A DNA stretch of 25,563 nucleotides. Origin: DASYAN01 sp034431765. GTDB taxonomy: Bacteria > Chloroflexota > Ktedonobacteria > Ktedonobacterales > Ktedonobacteraceae. The notes beneath the pieces are model-generated. The model did not search any database, was not told where the DNA came from, and saw only the letters and a list, made by a program, of their open reading frames with translations. The translations under genes and the position numbers were made by a program. Where the stretch lies: the NCBI GenBank assembly GCA_034431765.1, contig DAOUDD010000242.1, forward strand, positions 1 to 25,563. Reading direction: 5' to 3'. Below are positions 22,833 through 25,563 of the stretch, one piece after another (position 1 is the stretch's first letter; every line of letters starts with the position of its first letter).

Positions 22833-23870
22833 ATGCCATCCATTGCAATCATAGGCGCAGGGTGTAGTGGCCTCGCAGCAGCACATACGTTGCGAGATGC
22901 AGGGTATACGGTTGTGCTCTTTGAGAAGAGCGCAGGAGTCGGTGGTCGGGCAGCGACACGCAAAAGGGATGGCTTCATCTACGACCACGGTGCACAGTAC
23001 ATCAAACAGGGCTCGCCCGCTAGCGTTGCGCTGGTTACCGAACGCTTCCGTGCCCCCGATCTGCTCGATATTGCAAAACCCGTCTGGACCTTCGATTCCT
23101 CAGGCAAGATTCAGGAGGGGAATTCACAGCAGAATGCTGAGCCAAAATGGAGCTATCGTGGCGGCCTGGTTACACTGGGTCAGCGCATGGCGCAAGACCT
23201 CGACGTGCAGCTCACAACACGTGTTGAGCGCATCGTGCGGCACTCGCCTGGCTGGGCACTCTTCTCCGAAACAGGACAACAGCTTGGCAACTTCGATACC
23301 GTGCTCATCACGATTCCTGCCCCACAGGGGAGCGACTTGATCAAAGGCAGTAGACTTGATCCGGCGCTGCAAAGGAGCATTCTGACGTCTCTCGGTACGG
23401 CCGCATATAACCCACTGCTCTCGGTCATGCTTGGCTACGCAACGCGTCCGCAGACGCGTCCGTACTATGCCCTCGTCAATACCGACAAGAAGCATCCGAT
23501 CTCCTGGCTCGCCTGGGAACACGAAAAGGCACCTGAACGCGTCCCCGCAAACGCTGGCCTTTTGATCGCACAGATGGCACCATTCTACAGCGCCGACCAT
23601 AGCAACACCCCCGACGAGCTTATCGTTCGAGATGTTGCGCAGCAGGTTGCCGCCCTTCTCGATGAAGACCTGCCCACCCCCACCTTCTCCGACCTGAAAC
23701 GCTGGCGCTACGCCCTCCCCTCTGCAAAAGCGGACGCCAACGCGCTCAACACCCTGACGATCCCCGCCGGACTCGCCTTCTGCGGTGACGCCTTCGTCGG
23801 TGGCCGCGTCCACCTTGCACTAGAGCATGGGATGGACGTGGCACAACAAATACTATCGACCTTTCATTAA
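22833..23870 (+). CDS. Renalase-like FAD-dependent oxidoreductase
   Basis: 345 residues with one Rossmann FAD domain of the amine-oxidase superfamily. The dinucleotide motif is GAGCSG (8-13) in IIGAGCSGLAAAHTL, then LFEKSAGVGGRAATR and YDHGAQYIK. The C-terminal FAD closure is GLAFCGDAFVGGRVHLALEHG near 310-330. Length and motif spacing match renalase and similar bacterial NAD(P)/FAD proteins, some of which reoxidise isomeric dihydronicotinamides; the substrate here is not readable. No signal peptide is seen. AGGAGAAGGG precedes the ATG. It stands alone between a repeat-filled gap and the superoxide dismutase. A monoamine oxidase or desaturase-like role is less likely at this length. Confidence 0.85.
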   Translation: MPSIAIIGAGCSGLAAAHTLRDAGYTVVLFEKSAGVGGRAATRKRDGFIYDHGAQYIKQGSPASVALVTERFRAPDLLDIAKPVWTFDSSGKIQEGNSQQNAEPKWSYRGGLVTLGQRMAQDLDVQLTTRVERIVRHSPGWALFSETGQQLGNFDTVLITIPAPQGSDLIKGSRLDPALQRSILTSLGTAAYNPLLSVMLGYATRPQTRPYYALVNTDKKHPISWLAWEHEKAPERVPANAGLLIAQMAPFYSADHSNTPDELIVRDVAQQVAALLDEDLPTPTFSDLKRWRYALPSAKADANALNTLTIPAGLAFCGDAFVGGRVHLALEHGMDVAQQILSTFH

Positions 23871-23922
23871 TTCCATTTATCAGGTCCTATAGGGAACCAG
23901 CATACCCGATTCTCCTATATAC

Positions 23923-23952
23923 TTTACAGCTTACCCATGCATGGCTTATAAT
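23923..23952 (+). promoter_or_regulatory. Candidate promoter for the superoxide dismutase gene
   Basis: TTTACA (23923-23928), 18-base spacer, consensus TATAAT (23947-23952). The spacer carries the 10-base palindrome CCATGCATGG (23935-23944), so a dimeric regulator could sit between the two boxes. The leader to the ATG at 24138 would be about 180 bases, with no gene in it. Confidence 0.6.
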
Positions 23953-24137
23953 CTTGCATGTATCTGATATTCACGAGGCAGGTTTTCTGAGCAGTGAGCA
24001 GACCGGAAAAAGTGCTGACTGTCCCGCACTATGTAAAGGTGTCATGGCTACCAATAATGGATAGCGTGTAAAAGCCTGCATGCTGAGTTGCTGCTATATA
24101 TGGTATAGCGATTGATAGATCAGGAGAAACATACAAC

Positions 24138-24938
24138 ATGGAGAACGGTACGTCACGGAAATTTCCCTTTCTTAACCGTCGTAAATTCATCGTCAAAGGC
24201 TCAGTAGTAGCAGGCGCTCTAAGCCTTATATCTGGCGCAGGCGTAACTGCCGCGATTCGTTCGGGTAACAATGCTCATGCCGAAGGAAGCGATCCTTCTG
24301 CAACACCAACCGATTCCTCGACAGGGTTCGTCCTTCCACCCCTGGGCTACAATTATAATGCGTTAGAGCCATATATTGATGAGCTCACCATGCATTTGCA
24401 CCATGATAAGCATCATGCTACATACGTCACCAATCTCAATACAGCACTTAAAGACAGCCCTTTTCTTTCATCGCCTATCGAAGAAGTGCTTCGCCGTCTG
24501 AACGAAATACCTGAGGATATTCGTACAACAGTACGTAACAATGGTGGTGGGCACTATAACCACACTCTCTTCTGGGAATCCATGAAACCGGGTGGCTGTA
24601 AAACGCCTGTTGGTGATTTAGCGAATGCCATTAACAGCACATTTAATTCCTTCGATGCCTTCAAAACGGCCTTCAACGAAGCTGGCACAAAACGTTTCGG
24701 CTCCGGCTGGGCCTGGCTTGCTCTTGACAAGAGTGGCAAATTGTTGATAACTTCGACGGCTAATCAGGATACTCCTCTTTTAGAGGACCAGATTGCTCTT
24801 CTCGGCAACGATGTCTGGGAACACGCTTATTATCTCAGCTATCAAAATCGCCGCGCCGACTACCTGACCGCGTGGTGGAATGTCGTCAACTGGAATGTCG
24901 TTGCACAGCGTTATGCAGATGCCCTACAATCTCTCTAA
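24138..24938 (+). CDS. Tat-exported Mn-type superoxide dismutase
   Basis: Converts superoxide to oxygen and hydrogen peroxide. The 266 residues are a normal SOD of about 200 behind an N-terminal extension of about 60. The extension has a twin-arginine signal, NRRKFIVKG (13-21), a hydrophobic core (22-40), AHA near 46-48 as a possible cut site, and a Ser/Thr/Pro-rich spacer. By alignment with E. coli SodA the metal ligands are His88, His142, Asp225 and His229. GGG before HYNH together with Gln210 in TANQDTPL is the manganese-type arrangement; iron enzymes carry the active-site Gln elsewhere. Tat export of a folded, metal-loaded enzyme fits a protein that acts outside the membrane. AGGAG lies 11 bases before the ATG, and a strong terminator follows. 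Gene symbol sodA would be conventional, but the exported form makes me leave it blank. Confidence 0.95.
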   Translation: MENGTSRKFPFLNRRKFIVKGSVVAGALSLISGAGVTAAIRSGNNAHAEGSDPSATPTDSSTGFVLPPLGYNYNALEPYIDELTMHLHHDKHHATYVTNLNTALKDSPFLSSPIEEVLRRLNEIPEDIRTTVRNNGGGHYNHTLFWESMKPGGCKTPVGDLANAINSTFNSFDAFKTAFNEAGTKRFGSGWAWLALDKSGKLLITSTANQDTPLLEDQIALLGNDVWEHAYYLSYQNRRADYLTAWWNVVNWNVVAQRYADALQSL

Positions 24939-24967
24939 ACAATCTCCGTTTCTAAATACATTGATAC

Positions 24968-25012
24968 ACGCGTCACCCCCAACTTCTGCAATAGAGGTTG
25001 GGGGTGACGCGT
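24968..25012 (+). terminator. Strong stem-loop terminator after the superoxide dismutase gene
   Basis: A perfect 16-bp, GC-rich stem (24968-24983 with 24997-25012; arms begin ACGCGTCACC and end GGTGACGCGT). A few further pairs extend into the 13-base loop. AATTTCTTATTTA follows. It lies 30 bases after the stop codon. Confidence 0.8.
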
Positions 25013-25121
25013 AATTTCTTATTTAACCCTCGCATTTTCACTATAGGAGAAGATGGAATACAATAGGTCTATATATTCCTCACAAAATTTATGAAAAATA
25101 AGGAGATAGTGCATCGGACAG

Positions 25122-25499
25122 ATGACACATCTGATAGAGTTACACGCACAAAACAATCAACTGACCTCCTTACCAGAAGCGATTGGAGATATGATAAGGC
25201 TAAAGAAGCTTGACTTGTCTGGGAATCAACTGAGCGCGCTTCCCGAAGGTATTGGTAAGTTAGCGAAGCTTCATTCTCTAGATCTGAGAAACAACAAACT
25301 GGCTTCTCTTGGCTCCTCTATTGACGGACTACAAAGCCTCACATTTCTAGACCTACGAGCAAACAAACTCACAACGTTGCCGCTAGAGATTGGCATATTG
25401 ACAAAGCTAGAGAAGTTAGATCTGCGCTGGAATAAGCTTTTCATCATTCCTGAGACTATAAAAAGGCTTGAGAAGCAAGATTGCATCATATTTAGATAG
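25122..25499 (+). CDS. Short leucine-rich-repeat protein, possibly N-terminally truncated
   Basis: 125 residues made almost entirely of about five 23-residue leucine-rich repeats of the bacterial LPxxIGxLxxLxxLDLxxNxL type, for example LPEAIGDMIRLKKLDLSGNQL. Such proteins are binding scaffolds, often fused to other domains; nothing here gives a catalytic role. The ATG at 25122 has no well-placed binding site: AAGGAG ends 16 bases before it, and the first repeat begins at once without the usual N-terminal cap. A stop codon (25107-25109) closes the frame just upstream. So the ORF may be a genuine short LRR protein, or the tail of a gene broken by a frameshift or truncation. No signal peptide or membrane segment. 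Confidence 0.6.
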   Translation: MTHLIELHAQNNQLTSLPEAIGDMIRLKKLDLSGNQLSALPEGIGKLAKLHSLDLRNNKLASLGSSIDGLQSLTFLDLRANKLTTLPLEIGILTKLEKLDLRWNKLFIIPETIKRLEKQDCIIFR

Positions 25500-25563
25500 G
25501 AACCGGAAAGAGTGGAATAGACAAACCACAATTTAATATACTACTATAATAAGGCAGGAATAT

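Noticed and set aside
23124..23813. 229-codon minus-strand ORF
   Set aside because: Shadow of the FAD oxidoreductase gene; no family motif.
22558..25009. Shared 12-mer TTGGGGGTGACG at 22558 and in the dismutase terminator
   Set aside because: Too short, and in unrelated contexts; the second copy is fully explained by the terminator stem.

Overview
The window looks like chromosomal DNA of a Ktedonobacteria-type member of the Chloroflexota. This is an inference from gene content (fused F420 synthase FbiC, secreted G1 glutamic peptidase, FHA-PrsW fusion, WXG100-type proteins, short dispersed repeats) and from moderate GC by eye; no rRNA or other marker gene is present. I see no tRNA, rRNA, CRISPR array, transposase or phage gene.

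Layout. 296-5993 (minus strand): a 2-oxoacid (probably pyruvate) dehydrogenase cluster read E1-alpha, E1-beta, a 377-base gap with dispersed repeats, lipoylated E2, lipoyl synthase LipA, then an alpha/beta hydrolase. E1-alpha/E1-beta and lipA/hydrolase are joined by stop-start overlaps. E2 needs lipoic acid and LipA makes it, so substrate enzyme and cofactor maker are co-expressed. E3 and LipB are not in the window. 6032-6178 holds two divergent promoter candidates, one for this cluster and one for a secreted glutamic peptidase (6434-7447).

7656-12773 (plus strand): a compact fbiC-ribD-ribBA operon. RibA and RibD lead toward 5-amino-6-ribitylaminouracil, the substrate FbiC joins with tyrosine to make FO, the F420 chromophore. 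The RibB half of RibBA has lost its recognisable active-site motifs while the RibA half is intact. DHBP, the RibB product, is needed for riboflavin but not for FO, so the operon looks specialised for deazaflavin supply.

12797-14704 (minus): an intramembrane protease of the PrsW family with an N-terminal FHA domain. 14705-15142 holds a perfect 20-bp-arm hairpin and a small upstream ORF that overlaps the start of an HD-domain CCA-adding enzyme (to 16666).

16737-19477 (plus): the most interesting part. A WXG100-like small protein with a C-terminal YxxxD signal, a 503-aa protein with a WXG-like N-terminal half, a membrane segment, a Pro/Lys linker and a PD-(D/E)xK-like nuclease C-terminus, then a pentapeptide-repeat protein in the immunity-gene position. 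I read this as a type VII-secretion-style polymorphic toxin cassette with a possibly nucleic-acid-mimicking immunity protein.

19595-22489 (plus): nadK-recN, a widespread pairing. 22505-22750: an inverted pair of a short repeat also found at 3614. 22833-25499 (plus): a renalase-like FAD oxidoreductase, a Tat-exported Mn-type superoxide dismutase with a strong terminator, and a short leucine-rich-repeat ORF that may be N-terminally truncated.
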